Positions 9,027-17,336 of a DNA stretch of 64,000 nucleotides are shown here, in pieces. Position 1 is the first letter of the stretch, and each line of letters opens with the position of its first letter. The translations under genes were made by a program, and so were the position numbers. Below the pieces are notes generated by a model, which searched no databases, was not told where the DNA came from, and was given only the letters and a program-made list of their open reading frames with translations. The stretch spans positions 434,001 through 498,000 of the forward strand of contig NZ_LT827021.1 in assembly GCF_900169505.1 (NCBI RefSeq), in the 5' to 3' direction. This DNA comes from Arabiibacter massiliensis. Lineage in GTDB: Bacteria > Actinomycetota > Coriobacteriia > Coriobacteriales > Eggerthellaceae.

Positions 9027-9680
9027 ATGACTGGATTCTCGATAATCAATATTCTCGGAGGCCTGCTCGTCGTCACCTCGATGCTCGTGGTGCTGGCGCG
9101 GGCCCCCAAGAGGGCGGCGTACCTCTACGCGGTGCAGTCGCTCGTCATCGTGGCGCTGTTCGCGGCGCTGGGCTCGGTCACCGGGTCGAGCGAGCTGTTC
9201 ACCTGGGCGGGCACGGCCTTCGTCACGAAGGTGCTCGTGGTGCCCGGCATCATCCTGTTCACCGTGAAGAAGCTCGGCGACGCCGGAGCGGGTTTGGAGT
9301 CGCGCCTCTCGCCGGTGAAGACCATCGTGGTCATCGCCGTGGAGGTGTATCTGTGCTTCGTGGTGGCCCAGGGCGTCGAGCTGCCCATCGTGGCCGAGGT
9401 GAAGCCGGCGCTGGCCATCTCGCTCGCGCACTTCTTCATCGGGCTCACGTGCATCGTCACGCAGCGCAACATCGTCAAGCAGATATTCGGGTACTGCCTC
9501 ATGGAGAACGGCTCGCACGTGACGCTGGCGCTGCTCGCGCCCCAGGCGCCCGAGCTCGTGGAAGTGGGCATCGCCACCGACGCGTTCTTCGCGGTCATCA
9601 TCATGGCGATCATGGTCGTGCGCATCTACAGGAACGCGCGCACCTTGGACGCCGACGACCTCATGGAACTGAAAGGCTAG
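9027..9680 (+). CDS. hyfE: Hydrogenase-4 membrane subunit HyfE
   Basis: 217 residues and about six hydrophobic segments, the length of E. coli HyfE (216). The HyfE N-terminus resembles NuoK-type small membrane subunits. Begins after GGAGGAGAG 5 bases upstream. It lies between hyfD and hyfF at tight spacing (10 bp and 9 bp). The role, part of the membrane arm, is inferred from family and position. Confidence 0.9.
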   Translation: MTGFSIINILGGLLVVTSMLVVLARAPKRAAYLYAVQSLVIVALFAALGSVTGSSELFTWAGTAFVTKVLVVPGIILFTVKKLGDAGAGLESRLSPVKTIVVIAVEVYLCFVVAQGVELPIVAEVKPALAISLAHFFIGLTCIVTQRNIVKQIFGYCLMENGSHVTLALLAPQAPELVEVGIATDAFFAVIIMAIMVVRIYRNARTLDADDLMELKG

Positions 9681-9689
9681 GGTGCCCTC

Positions 9690-11282
9690 ATGGATTACTC
9701 AATGCTGGTAGTCGTGCTGATGGCGGTGCCGCTGGCGGCCTCGCTCCTCATGGCCGCGCTGCCGTCCAAAACCGTGCCGCGCGCCGTGTACGAGGCCGTG
9801 CACCTGGCCTCGCTCGCCGCGGTGCTGCTGCTGTCGCTCTACCTGGTGGCCCAGGTCATGACGTCTGGCACTCCCATCGACGCCATAGGCCTCTGGTTCC
9901 ACCTCGACGCTCTGGGCAGCGTGTTCGTGGCGCTCATCGGCGTCATCGGGTTCCTCACCGGCTTCTACTCGCTCTCCTACATCCGAAACGACGTGAAGAT
10001 CGGCCACATGAACCCCTCGCAGGTGAAGCAGTACTACGCGTTCTTCAACCTGTTTGTGTTCACCATGCTCGTGGTGGCCATGTCCAACAACATCATCATG
10101 ATGTGGGTGGCCATCGAGGCCACCACGCTGTCCACCGTGTTCCTGGTGGGCGCCTACACCACGAAGCTGTGCATGGAGGCCGCGTGGAAGTACATCATCG
10201 TGTGCACGGCGGGCGTGGCGTTCGGCCTGTACGGCACCGTGGTGGTGTACGCCAACGCCGCCGACGTGATGGCCGACGCGCACCAGGCCGTGTTCTGGAC
10301 GTCGCTTCTGCCCTACGCCTCGCAGTTCGACGTCATGCTCATGGAGATCGCGTTCGTGTTCGCCGCCATCGGCTTCGGCACGAAGGCGGGCCTGTTCCCC
10401 ATGCACACCTGGCTGCCCGACGCGCACTCCGAGGCGCCGAGCCCGGTGTCGGGCCTGCTGTCCGGCGTGCTGCTGAAATGCGCCATGCTCATCATCATCC
10501 GGTTCTACATCCTGGCCGTCCAGGCGCTCGGCCCTGCGTTCCCGCAGACGGTCATGCTCATCCTGGGCATCTGCTCGGTGGGCATCGCGGCGCTCGCCGT
10601 GTTCTCGCAGGACGACCTCAAGCGCAAGCTGGCGTACCACTCCTGCGAGAACGTGGGCATCGTGGCGCTGTGCCTGGGCTTCGGCGGGCCGCTCGGCGTG
10701 GCCGCGGCGCTTCTGCACTGCGTGACCCACGGCATGACCAAGGCGCTTCTGTTCTGCGTGTCGGGCAACGTGCTCATGAAGTACGGCACGCGCGACCTGA
10801 ACAAGATCAGCGGCATCCTGAAGGTGGCCCCGGTCACCGGCGTGGTCATGGCCATCGGCTTCTTCGCGCTGGCGGGCTTTCCGCCCTTCGCGATGTTCAT
10901 CTCCGAGGTCCTGGCGTTCATCTCCGGCGTGGTGAGCGGCAACTTCGTCATCGTGGTGGTGTTCGCCATCGCGCTGACCATCGTGATCGCCGCCTGCGTG
11001 CACGTGGTGACGCAGGCCGTGATGGGCACGCCGCCCGAGGGCATGGAGAAGGGCGACGTGGGCTGGGTGGCCCTCGCGCCCGAGATCGCGCTCGTGGCCA
11101 TGCTCCTGTGGTTCGGCGTGGCCCTGCCGCAGCCGGTGCTCAACGGCATCGAGTCGGCAACGGCCATCGTGCTGCAGGAGGACACCGACGTGCTGCATGA
11201 GGCGCCGCTGTTCAAGGATCTGTTCGCCATGACCGACCAGGCGCAGGACTCGCCGTCGGCGGGCGCGTCGGTTAAGGAGTGA
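9690..11282 (+). CDS. hyfF: Hydrogenase-4 membrane subunit HyfF (antiporter-like)
   Basis: 530 residues, the third NuoL/M/N-type protein in the locus. It has TKAGLFPMHTWLPDAHSEAPSPVSGLLSGVLLKCAM near the middle, then DDLKRKLAYHSCENVGIV and THGMTKALLFC, which are standard proton-channel signatures with conserved Lys and His residues. Length agrees with E. coli HyfF (526). Three antiporter-like subunits (HyfB, D, F) suggest more ion-pumping capacity than hydrogenase-3, though this is inference. Confidence 0.92.
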   Translation: MDYSMLVVVLMAVPLAASLLMAALPSKTVPRAVYEAVHLASLAAVLLLSLYLVAQVMTSGTPIDAIGLWFHLDALGSVFVALIGVIGFLTGFYSLSYIRNDVKIGHMNPSQVKQYYAFFNLFVFTMLVVAMSNNIIMMWVAIEATTLSTVFLVGAYTTKLCMEAAWKYIIVCTAGVAFGLYGTVVVYANAADVMADAHQAVFWTSLLPYASQFDVMLMEIAFVFAAIGFGTKAGLFPMHTWLPDAHSEAPSPVSGLLSGVLLKCAMLIIIRFYILAVQALGPAFPQTVMLILGICSVGIAALAVFSQDDLKRKLAYHSCENVGIVALCLGFGGPLGVAAALLHCVTHGMTKALLFCVSGNVLMKYGTRDLNKISGILKVAPVTGVVMAIGFFALAGFPPFAMFISEVLAFISGVVSGNFVIVVVFAIALTIVIAACVHVVTQAVMGTPPEGMEKGDVGWVALAPEIALVAMLLWFGVALPQPVLNGIESATAIVLQEDTDVLHEAPLFKDLFAMTDQAQDSPSAGASVKE

Positions 11283-11289
11283 GGCCCTC

Positions 11290-13020
11290 ATGAAGAAGAC
11301 GACTGAAAGCGCCCGCATCGGCGCCTCCCACGTCGAAGCGGTGCGCAAGCGCTTCCCCGGCGTGATGAAAGATGCCGCCTGGCAGGCGGAAGACCAGCTC
11401 ACCATCACGGTGGCCACGGATTCGCTGCCCGACGTGATGGAGTTCCTCTACTGGCAGCGCGGCGGCTGGCTGCCCATGATGGTGGGCAACGACGAGCGCG
11501 CGATCAGCGGCGTCTACGCGCTGTACTACGTGCTGTCCATGGAGGAAGAGGACAAGTGCTACCTCACGGTGCGCGCCGAGGTGGATCCTGAAACGTGCTC
11601 GTTTCCCAGCGTGACGCCGCGCGTGCCCGCCTGCGTGTGGAGCGAGCGCGAGGTGCGCGACATGTTCGGCCTGGTGCCCGTGGGGCTGCCCGACGAGCGC
11701 CGCCTGGTGCTGCCCGACGACTGGCCCGACGGCCTCTACCCGCTGCGCAAGGACGCGATGGACTACCGCCGCCGTCCCGCGCCGGTGTCCGATGTGGAGA
11801 ACTACTCGTTTCTGGCCGAGACGGACGGGCGCGAGACCACCGAGATACCCATGGGGCCCTTGCACATCACCTCCGACGAGCCGGGGCACTTCCGCCTGTT
11901 CGTGGAGGGCGAGGAGATCGTGGACGCCGACTACCGGCTGTTCTACGTGCACCGCGGCATGGAGAAGGTGGCCGAGGCGCGCCTGAACTACGACGCCGTC
12001 ACGTTTCTGGCCGACCGCATCTGCGGCATCTGCGGATGCGCGCACTCGGTGGCCTACGCCGAGGCGGTGGAGAAGTCCCAGGGCATCGAGGTGCCGCTGC
12101 GCGCGCAGTACATCCGCGCCATCCTGCTCGAGGTCGAGCGCCTGCATTCGCACCTGCTCAACCTGGGGCTCGTGTGCCACTACTGCGGCTTCGACACGGG
12201 CTTCATGCACTTCTTCCGCGTGCGCGAGAAGTCCATGGACCTGGCCGAGCTGCTCACCGGCCACCGCAAGACCTACGGCCTGAACCTCATCGGCGGCGTG
12301 CGCCGCGACATCCTGGCCGAGCAGAAGACGGCCACCCTGCGCCTGGTAGGCGAGCTGCGCCAGGAGGTGGCCGCGCTCGTGGACGAGCTCATGTCCACGC
12401 CGAACTTCCTCGCCCGCACCGAGGGCGTGGGCATCCTCGACCCGAAGGTGGCCCGCGCGTTCAGCCCGGTGGGGCCCTGCGTGCGCGGCAGCGGCTTCGC
12501 CCGCGACGTGCGCTTCGACCATCCCTTCGACGGCTACAAGAGCCTCATGGGCTCGTTCAAGGCGGCCAGCCACGACGGCTGCGACGTGAAGAGCCGCACG
12601 CTCGTGCGTATCGACGAGTTCTTGGCCTCGCTCGACATGATCGAGAGCATGCTGGAGAACGCGCCGGCCGGCCCCATCCTCACCGAGCACTGGACGTACA
12701 CGCCGCATAAGTTCGCCCTCGGCTTCACCGAGGCGCCGCGCGGCGAGGACACCCACTGGGCCATGACGGGCGACAACCAGAAGTGCTACCGCTGGCGCGC
12801 GAAGGCGGCCACGTACAGCAACTGGCCCATCCTGCGCTACATGTTCCGCGGCAACACCATCTCCGACGCCGCGCTCATCGTGGGCAGCATGGACCCGTGC
12901 TACTCGTGCACCGACCGCGTGACCGTGGTGGATGTGAACAAGCGCACGAGCACGGTGCTCACGAAGACGCAGCTGGAATCCTACTGCCGTCGCCGCACCC
13001 ACTCTCCGCTGAAGGATTAG
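11290..13020 (+). CDS. hyfG: Hydrogenase-4 large subunit HyfG (NiFe catalytic)
   Basis: 576 residues: an N-terminal NuoC-like domain (about 1-150) fused to the NuoD-like NiFe large subunit, as in HycE/HyfG. The NiFe ligands are present in both motifs: R243-I-C245-G-I-C248 near the middle and D-P-C537-Y-S-C540-T-D-R543 near the end. In E. coli HycE the HycI protease cuts after the arginine of the same DPCxSCTDR motif, so a 33-residue tail is predicted to be removed here. The matching protease gene is at 14881. This is the H2-forming subunit. Confidence 0.96.
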   Translation: MKKTTESARIGASHVEAVRKRFPGVMKDAAWQAEDQLTITVATDSLPDVMEFLYWQRGGWLPMMVGNDERAISGVYALYYVLSMEEEDKCYLTVRAEVDPETCSFPSVTPRVPACVWSEREVRDMFGLVPVGLPDERRLVLPDDWPDGLYPLRKDAMDYRRRPAPVSDVENYSFLAETDGRETTEIPMGPLHITSDEPGHFRLFVEGEEIVDADYRLFYVHRGMEKVAEARLNYDAVTFLADRICGICGCAHSVAYAEAVEKSQGIEVPLRAQYIRAILLEVERLHSHLLNLGLVCHYCGFDTGFMHFFRVREKSMDLAELLTGHRKTYGLNLIGGVRRDILAEQKTATLRLVGELRQEVAALVDELMSTPNFLARTEGVGILDPKVARAFSPVGPCVRGSGFARDVRFDHPFDGYKSLMGSFKAASHDGCDVKSRTLVRIDEFLASLDMIESMLENAPAGPILTEHWTYTPHKFALGFTEAPRGEDTHWAMTGDNQKCYRWRAKAATYSNWPILRYMFRGNTISDAALIVGSMDPCYSCTDRVTVVDVNKRTSTVLTKTQLESYCRRRTHSPLKD

Positions 13021-13029
13021 GGGGACGCC

Positions 13030-13566
13030 ATGCTGAAGACGTTGCGCAACATACTGAAGACCGGCGACGCCACGGTGAAGTACCCGTTCGCGCCGCTGGA
13101 GACGACGCCGGACATGCGCGGCAAGCCCGAGCACGACCTGGAGCGCTGCATCGCCTGCGCCGCCTGCGCCGTGGCCTGCCCACCGAACGCCATCCAGATG
13201 GCGGCCGATGAAAAGGCCGGCACCATCACCTGGTCCATCGACTACGGCCGCTGCATCTTCTGCGGCCGCTGCGAGGAGGTGTGCCCGCTCGAGGCCATCC
13301 GCCTGGGAAGCGAGTTCGAGCTGGCGGTGATGTGCAAGGACGACCTTGTGGAGTCGTGCACCTACCAGCTGCAGACGTGCTCGGAATGCGGCCGCTACTT
13401 CGCGCCGCGCAAGGAAGTGGACTATGCGGTGAGGCTTCTGGGCGGCATGGAGTCGTCGCCGGAAGGCGAGGCGGCCGTGGAGCTGGCGGGCGTGTGCCCT
13501 GCCTGCAAGCGCCGCGCCGACGGTTTGGCCGCCAAGCGGGCGACCGACGCGCAAGGAGGACGATAA
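13030..13566 (+). CDS. hyfH: Hydrogenase-4 ferredoxin-like subunit HyfH
   Basis: 178 residues of the NuoI/HycF/HyfH family with two 4Fe-4S motifs, [16 protein letters not shown] (about residues 38-53) and [16 protein letters not shown] (about 76-91), relaying electrons in the soluble arm. The C-terminal half has extra cysteines (CSECGRYF and CPACKRR) that form a likely zinc or structural site, also seen in HyfH relatives. The stop TAA shares one base with the hyfI ATG (TAATG). Confidence 0.92.
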   Translation: MLKTLRNILKTGDATVKYPFAPLETTPDMRGKPEHDLERCIACAACAVACPPNAIQMAADEKAGTITWSIDYGRCIFCGRCEEVCPLEAIRLGSEFELAVMCKDDLVESCTYQLQTCSECGRYFAPRKEVDYAVRLLGGMESSPEGEAAVELAGVCPACKRRADGLAAKRATDAQGGR

Positions 13567-14405
13567 TGGCTGAGATCGCAACGACGGCGACGGCGCCGGT
13601 CCGGGCGGGCGCGGGCAAGGGCATCGTGTTTCCCGAGAGCCTGCAGCATCGCCTGGACAAGAAGGAGCTCGACGACAAGATAGTCGCCGCGAAGGCCGCG
13701 CTCTTGAACGACATCAAGCGCTCGGTGTACATCTACCGCGTGGACTGCGGCGGCTGCAACGCGTGCGAGATCGAGATATTCGCCACCATCACGCCGGTGT
13801 TCGACGCCGAGCGCTTCGGCATCAAGAACATGGCGAGCCCGCGCCACGCCGATATCCTGGTGTACACGGGGGCGGTGACGCGCGCCATGCGCATGCCGGC
13901 CCTGCGCGCCTACGAGGCCGCCCCCGACCCGAAGCTCGTGGTGAGCTACGGCGCGTGCGGGTGCACGGGCGGCATCTTCCACGACAACTACTGCGTGTGG
14001 GGCGGCACCGACAAGCTCATGCCGGTGGACGTGTACATCCCGGGATGCCCGCCCTCGCCGGCGCAGACCATCTACGGGTTCGCCGTCGCGCTGGGGCTAT
14101 TGGGCCAGAAGCTGCACGCCAAGGCGCTCGTGGAAGGGGAGGGCGAGCAGGCGCCGCTTCTGCACGCCGACATCCCCTACAAGCTGCGGGTGGAGCTGGA
14201 GCGCGAGGCGCGCCTCATGTCGGGGTACCGCTACGGGCGCGATCTGGTGGATAGGTTCATGGAGGCGCTCTCGCCCGAGGACGGCGGGGACGTGATGGCG
14301 TCGCTTGCCGCCCTGGTGGCCGCCGAGCAGGATCCCCGCAAGGCCGAGGTGTACGCCGACCTGAAGGACCTCGTGGCCGCCAAGGTCGTGGGGGTGCGGC
14401 CGTGA
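13566..14405 (+). CDS. hyfI: Hydrogenase-4 small subunit HyfI (NuoB-like)
   Basis: 279 residues; the cluster-bearing small subunit next to HyfG. The cysteine set D-C61-GG-C64-NA-C67-E, a later GACGCTGG and PGCPPSP match the NuoB/HycG/HyfI pattern holding the cluster nearest the NiFe site. It is longer than E. coli HyfI (252), with about 30 extra N-terminal residues before the [11 protein letters not shown] core and a long C-terminal helix-rich tail. The start shares a base with the hyfH stop. A frame open further upstream belongs to hyfH's shadow. Confidence 0.92.
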   Translation: MAEIATTATAPVRAGAGKGIVFPESLQHRLDKKELDDKIVAAKAALLNDIKRSVYIYRVDCGGCNACEIEIFATITPVFDAERFGIKNMASPRHADILVYTGAVTRAMRMPALRAYEAAPDPKLVVSYGACGCTGGIFHDNYCVWGGTDKLMPVDVYIPGCPPSPAQTIYGFAVALGLLGQKLHAKALVEGEGEQAPLLHADIPYKLRVELEREARLMSGYRYGRDLVDRFMEALSPEDGGDVMASLAALVAAEQDPRKAEVYADLKDLVAAKVVGVRP

Positions 14406-14884
14406 GCGCGGTGCCCGCAGCCGTCGACGCCGTGCGGGCCCAGGGAGAGGCGGTGTCGTTCTTCCGCCTGACGCGGAAGTTCGTGGACAGCGCCGCCTCG
14501 GTGCCCGAGGACGCGAGCGACGTTTTGTACTACACGCTGGCCGTGGGGCACCACACCGGCGTCATCGACTGCTTCGAGCGGGCGCTTGCCATGCCGCTTG
14601 CCACCTACGAGAAGCTCGTGGCGCTCATGGACGACGAGGAGGCGCGCTACAAGCTTGAAGGCGTATCGCGCTTCGGCGAGATAGAGATCGACAAGGCGCA
14701 CGTGGGCGTGCTGCTGCCCGCGGCGCGCGCGGCCCTGGCCTCGCTCGACGTGTTCAACGAGCCCGGCAAGACCCGCATCGCGCTCTCGGCCGACGAGACG
14801 GCGGCGCTCATGGGGCTCGTGGATCTGCTGCTGAAGGTGCGCGACGAGCCGTCGGTGTACGTGATGGCGAGGCGGACCTCATGA
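14402..14884 (+). CDS. hyfJ: Hydrogenase assembly protein HyfJ/HycH
   Basis: 160 residues of the HycH/HyfJ family, small soluble proteins needed for maturation of the formate hydrogenlyase large subunit in enterobacteria. Contains [10 protein letters not shown] near the start and a [19 protein letters not shown] segment typical of the family. The start is GTG at 14402 overlapping the hyfI stop by 4 bp (GTGA), and its own stop overlaps the next ATG. Family call rests on motif reading plus perfect gene order. Confidence 0.82.
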   Translation: MSAVPAAVDAVRAQGEAVSFFRLTRKFVDSAASVPEDASDVLYYTLAVGHHTGVIDCFERALAMPLATYEKLVALMDDEEARYKLEGVSRFGEIEIDKAHVGVLLPAARAALASLDVFNEPGKTRIALSADETAALMGLVDLLLKVRDEPSVYVMARRTS

Positions 14885-15342
14885 GCGGCATCGTGTTCAC
14901 GGTTGGCAGCGTGCTGCGCGGCGACGACGCTGCGGGGCCGATGCTGGCCAAGATGCTCGAGGACGACCCGGTGGAGGGCTGGGACGTGGTGGACGGCGGG
15001 CAGACGCCCGAGGACGACCTCGCGGTGATCCGCCGCGCCGCCCCCGAGCGCATCGTGCTGGTGGACGCGGCGCAGATGGGACTCTGGCCGGGGGCGGTGC
15101 GCCGGCTCGGCGTGGACGACGTGGCGCGGCAGTTCCTCATCACCACGCACTCGCTGCCCATCTCGTTTCTGCTGGGCGAGCTGCAGGGCATCTGCGACGA
15201 CGTGACGTTTCTGGGCATCCAGCTGCGCTCGACCGAGTTCTTCGAGCCGCTGTCGCCCGAGGTGCGCGCCGCGCTCGACGACATAGCGGCCTGCCTGCGC
15301 GCGGGCGGGGACTTCTCGGGGTACGCGACCATGGACGGCTGA
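14881..15342 (+). CDS. hycI: Hydrogenase maturation endopeptidase HycI
   Basis: 153 residues. The N-terminal VGSVLRGDDAAGPML carries Asp16, the metal-binding residue at the same number in E. coli HycI; VDGGQTPED, LVDAAQMG and TTHSLP supply the other expected nickel-sensing residues. It removes the C-terminal peptide of HyfG after nickel insertion. Overlaps hyfJ by 4 bp. The E. coli hyf operon lacks such a protease gene and depends on hycI elsewhere, so this locus is more self-contained. Confidence 0.9.
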   Translation: MSGIVFTVGSVLRGDDAAGPMLAKMLEDDPVEGWDVVDGGQTPEDDLAVIRRAAPERIVLVDAAQMGLWPGAVRRLGVDDVARQFLITTHSLPISFLLGELQGICDDVTFLGIQLRSTEFFEPLSPEVRAALDDIAACLRAGGDFSGYATMDG

Positions 15343-15349
15343 CGGAGCC

Positions 15350-15384
15350 TTTGGCATAAAAGGGGAGACCCCTTTTATGCCAAA
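15350..15384 (+). terminator. Perfect 16-bp inverted repeat between hycI and the formate channel gene
   Basis: Arms 15350-15365 and 15369-15384 are exactly complementary around a three-base loop (AGA). The stem includes runs of A and T, so it could act as a terminator in either direction or as a partial barrier before the formate channel gene. It begins 7 bases after the hycI stop. Confidence 0.7.
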
Positions 15385-15415
15385 ACGAGATGCTACGCGA
15401 ATCAACGGTTTCAAA

Positions 15416-15461
15416 CCCCGTTTTCGGCCGGGGCAGGCGGTAGCTTTGCGCCGAAACGGGG
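15416..15461 (+). other. Imperfect inverted repeat in the formate channel leader
   Basis: CCCCGTTTTCGGC at 15416-15428 pairs with GCCGAAACGGGG at 15450-15461, one base shorter. It lies between the strong hairpin and the ATG at 15527 and could form a 5' leader stem. Function unknown. Confidence 0.4.
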
Positions 15462-15526
15462 ATCGAGGGGTTGGAAAACGGGCGTCCGGCACGAGCCGGG
15501 CGCCGCGAGAGAAAGGAGCCATCGCT

Positions 15527-16351
15527 ATGGCACCGGAAGATCTGAAGGGGCTCAAGCCCGACGCGCTGTCACCGGCGGAGACCGAGTCGAAGGCCGAAGG
15601 GGTAGGCTGCACGAAGGCGTCCATGTCGGGCGGCAAGTGCTTCGTGTCGGCCATACTGGCCGGCGCGTTCATCGGGTTCGGCGCGACGTACTTCTGCCTG
15701 TTCCTCGGCGACACCACCATGCCGTTCGGCGCGCAGCGCCTGGTGGGCGGCCTGTGCTTCTGCCTGGGCCTGGCGCTTGTGCTGTGCTGCGGCGCGGAGC
15801 TCTTCACCGGCAACGCGCTCATGCTGTGCGCGAAGGCGTCGAAGAGGATAGGCTGGAGCGGCCTTTTGAAGAACTGGGCGGTCGTGTGGGTGGGCAACCT
15901 GGTGGGCTCGCTTCTGGCCGTGGGGCTCGTCTTCATGGCGAACACGCAGGGCATGGCGGGCGGCGCCGTGGGAGAGGTGTTCGTGAACGTGGCCGCCGGC
16001 AAGGTGGCGCTCGACGTGGTGCCCATGTTCTTCAAGGCCATCATGTGCAACATCCTCGTGTGCCTGGCGGTGTGGATCGGGTTCTCGGCCCGCACGGTCA
16101 CCGACAAGGTCATCGGCATCCTGCTTCCCATCTCGGCCTTCGTGGCCATCGGCTTCGAGCACAGCGTGGCCAACATGTTCTTCCTGCCCATGGGCTTCCT
16201 GCTGAACTCGGTGGGCATCGGGGCGGCCGGCGCGGTGACGCTGGGCGGCATGGCGTTCAACCTGTGCATCGTGACGCTGGGCAATATCGTGGGCGGCGGC
16301 CTGGTGGGCCTGGCCTACTGGTTCATCTACCACAAGAAGGCGGAGAAGTAG
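15527..16351 (+). CDS. focA: Formate/nitrite transporter family channel (FocA-like)
   Basis: 274 residues, six to seven hydrophobic segments. GAFIGFGATYF and CGAELFTGNALM are FNT-family signatures; the latter contains the loop that lines the pore. In this setting the substrate is almost surely formate, moved across the membrane to or from the formate hydrogenlyase. The start is ATG 15527, 10 bases after GAAAGGAG. The first ~30 residues are hydrophilic and precede the first helix. NirC-type nitrite transport is possible by family but not by context. Confidence 0.85.
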   Translation: MAPEDLKGLKPDALSPAETESKAEGVGCTKASMSGGKCFVSAILAGAFIGFGATYFCLFLGDTTMPFGAQRLVGGLCFCLGLALVLCCGAELFTGNALMLCAKASKRIGWSGLLKNWAVVWVGNLVGSLLAVGLVFMANTQGMAGGAVGEVFVNVAAGKVALDVVPMFFKAIMCNILVCLAVWIGFSARTVTDKVIGILLPISAFVAIGFEHSVANMFFLPMGFLLNSVGIGAAGAVTLGGMAFNLCIVTLGNIVGGGLVGLAYWFIYHKKAEK

Positions 16352-16358
16352 GGAAGCG

Positions 16359-17255
16359 ATGGACGCCTGCATGCGACAGGATCGCGACGAGAGGGATCCG
16401 GCGGCGCGCGCCGAGGCCTGGGAGGTGCCCGACGAGGCGGGCGCAGCCGGCATGCGCGAGGTGGAGGCCCTGCTGGTGACGGAGCAGGGCGCCGCCCGGC
16501 GCACCGAGGTGGTGGCCGTGGAGATGCGGGCGGACATCCTGCTGGACGGCGAGTACTGGGCCTCGGCGGCGCTCACGCCCTCCGACCTGGAGGACTACGC
16601 CTTAGGCGCGCTGTTCGGGGCCGGCGCCATCGCCCGCGCCGCCGATGTGGCCTCGGTGGATGTGCGTGCGGCGGAGGGGGCGGCCGTGCTCGACGTGCAG
16701 CTGGCCCCCGGCGTCGCGCACGCCGCGCCGCGGCGCTGCTGCGGGCTCGCCGCCCCGGCGGGCGCGGTGTTTCCGGGCTGCACGCTGGCCGGCGCCCTGC
16801 GGGAGGGCGGGGCGCCGGGGGCGGCTGCTCGCAAGCGGCGCGGGCTGCCGCTTGTGGAGCCCGAGGCCATCTGGCGCATGAGCCGCGCGCTTCTGCCCGT
16901 GCAGGGCATGCACCGCGCCACGGGCGCCACGCATGCGGCCGTGTTCGCCGGCTTGGACGGACGCGCGCTGCTCATGCGCGAGGACGTGGGGCGCCACAAC
17001 GCGGTGGACAAGCTGGTGGGCGCGCTTCTGCGCGCGGGGATCGACCCGGCGGAGGGCTTCGCCTACCTGTCGAGCCGCTGCGCGCTCGAGCTGGTGGCGA
17101 AGCTCGCCCGCGCGGGCGTGCGGCTGGTGGCCACGGTGTCGGCGCCCACCACGGCGGTGCTCGACTTCGCCGAGCGGGAGGACGTCACCCTCTGCGCGTT
17201 CGCGCGCGAGGGCCGTTTCACCGTGTACGCGCATCCCGAGCGCATAGCGCGCTGA
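16359..17255 (+). CDS. fdhD: Formate dehydrogenase accessory protein FdhD
   Basis: 298 residues. FdhD hands sulfur from a cysteine desulfurase to the molybdenum cofactor of formate dehydrogenase. Conserved blocks seen: DLEDYALGALFGAG, TGATHAAVF, REDVGRHNAVDKLVGALL, SSRCALELVAKLARAGV and SAPTTAVLDFAE. The usual CxxC of E. coli FdhD (Cys121/Cys124) is not there; the equivalent stretch has adjacent Cys127-Cys128 (RRCCGLA). The gene is 8 bp after the FNT channel gene with GGGAAG as ribosome site. Its presence supports the fdhF call. Confidence 0.88.
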   Translation: MDACMRQDRDERDPAARAEAWEVPDEAGAAGMREVEALLVTEQGAARRTEVVAVEMRADILLDGEYWASAALTPSDLEDYALGALFGAGAIARAADVASVDVRAAEGAAVLDVQLAPGVAHAAPRRCCGLAAPAGAVFPGCTLAGALREGGAPGAAARKRRGLPLVEPEAIWRMSRALLPVQGMHRATGATHAAVFAGLDGRALLMREDVGRHNAVDKLVGALLRAGIDPAEGFAYLSSRCALELVAKLARAGVRLVATVSAPTTAVLDFAEREDVTLCAFAREGRFTVYAHPERIAR

Positions 17256-17272
17256 GCGAGAGGAGCGGCTTC

Positions 17273-17332
17273 ATGAGCGGGAGGGCTGAGAGGGCCGAGG
17301 TCCAGCGGGCGGCGGCCCCGGAGGGTCGCTGA
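17273..17332 (+). other. Possible 19-codon leader ORF before the ClC gene
   Basis: GAGAGGAG, about 8 bases upstream, and ATG at 17273 begin a 19-codon frame ending in TGA at 17330-17332, four bases before the GTG of the ClC gene. The ClC GTG itself has a poor ribosome site, so the small frame may couple its translation. The peptide is charged and has no recognised family. Confidence 0.3.
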
Positions 17333-17336
17333 CGCC

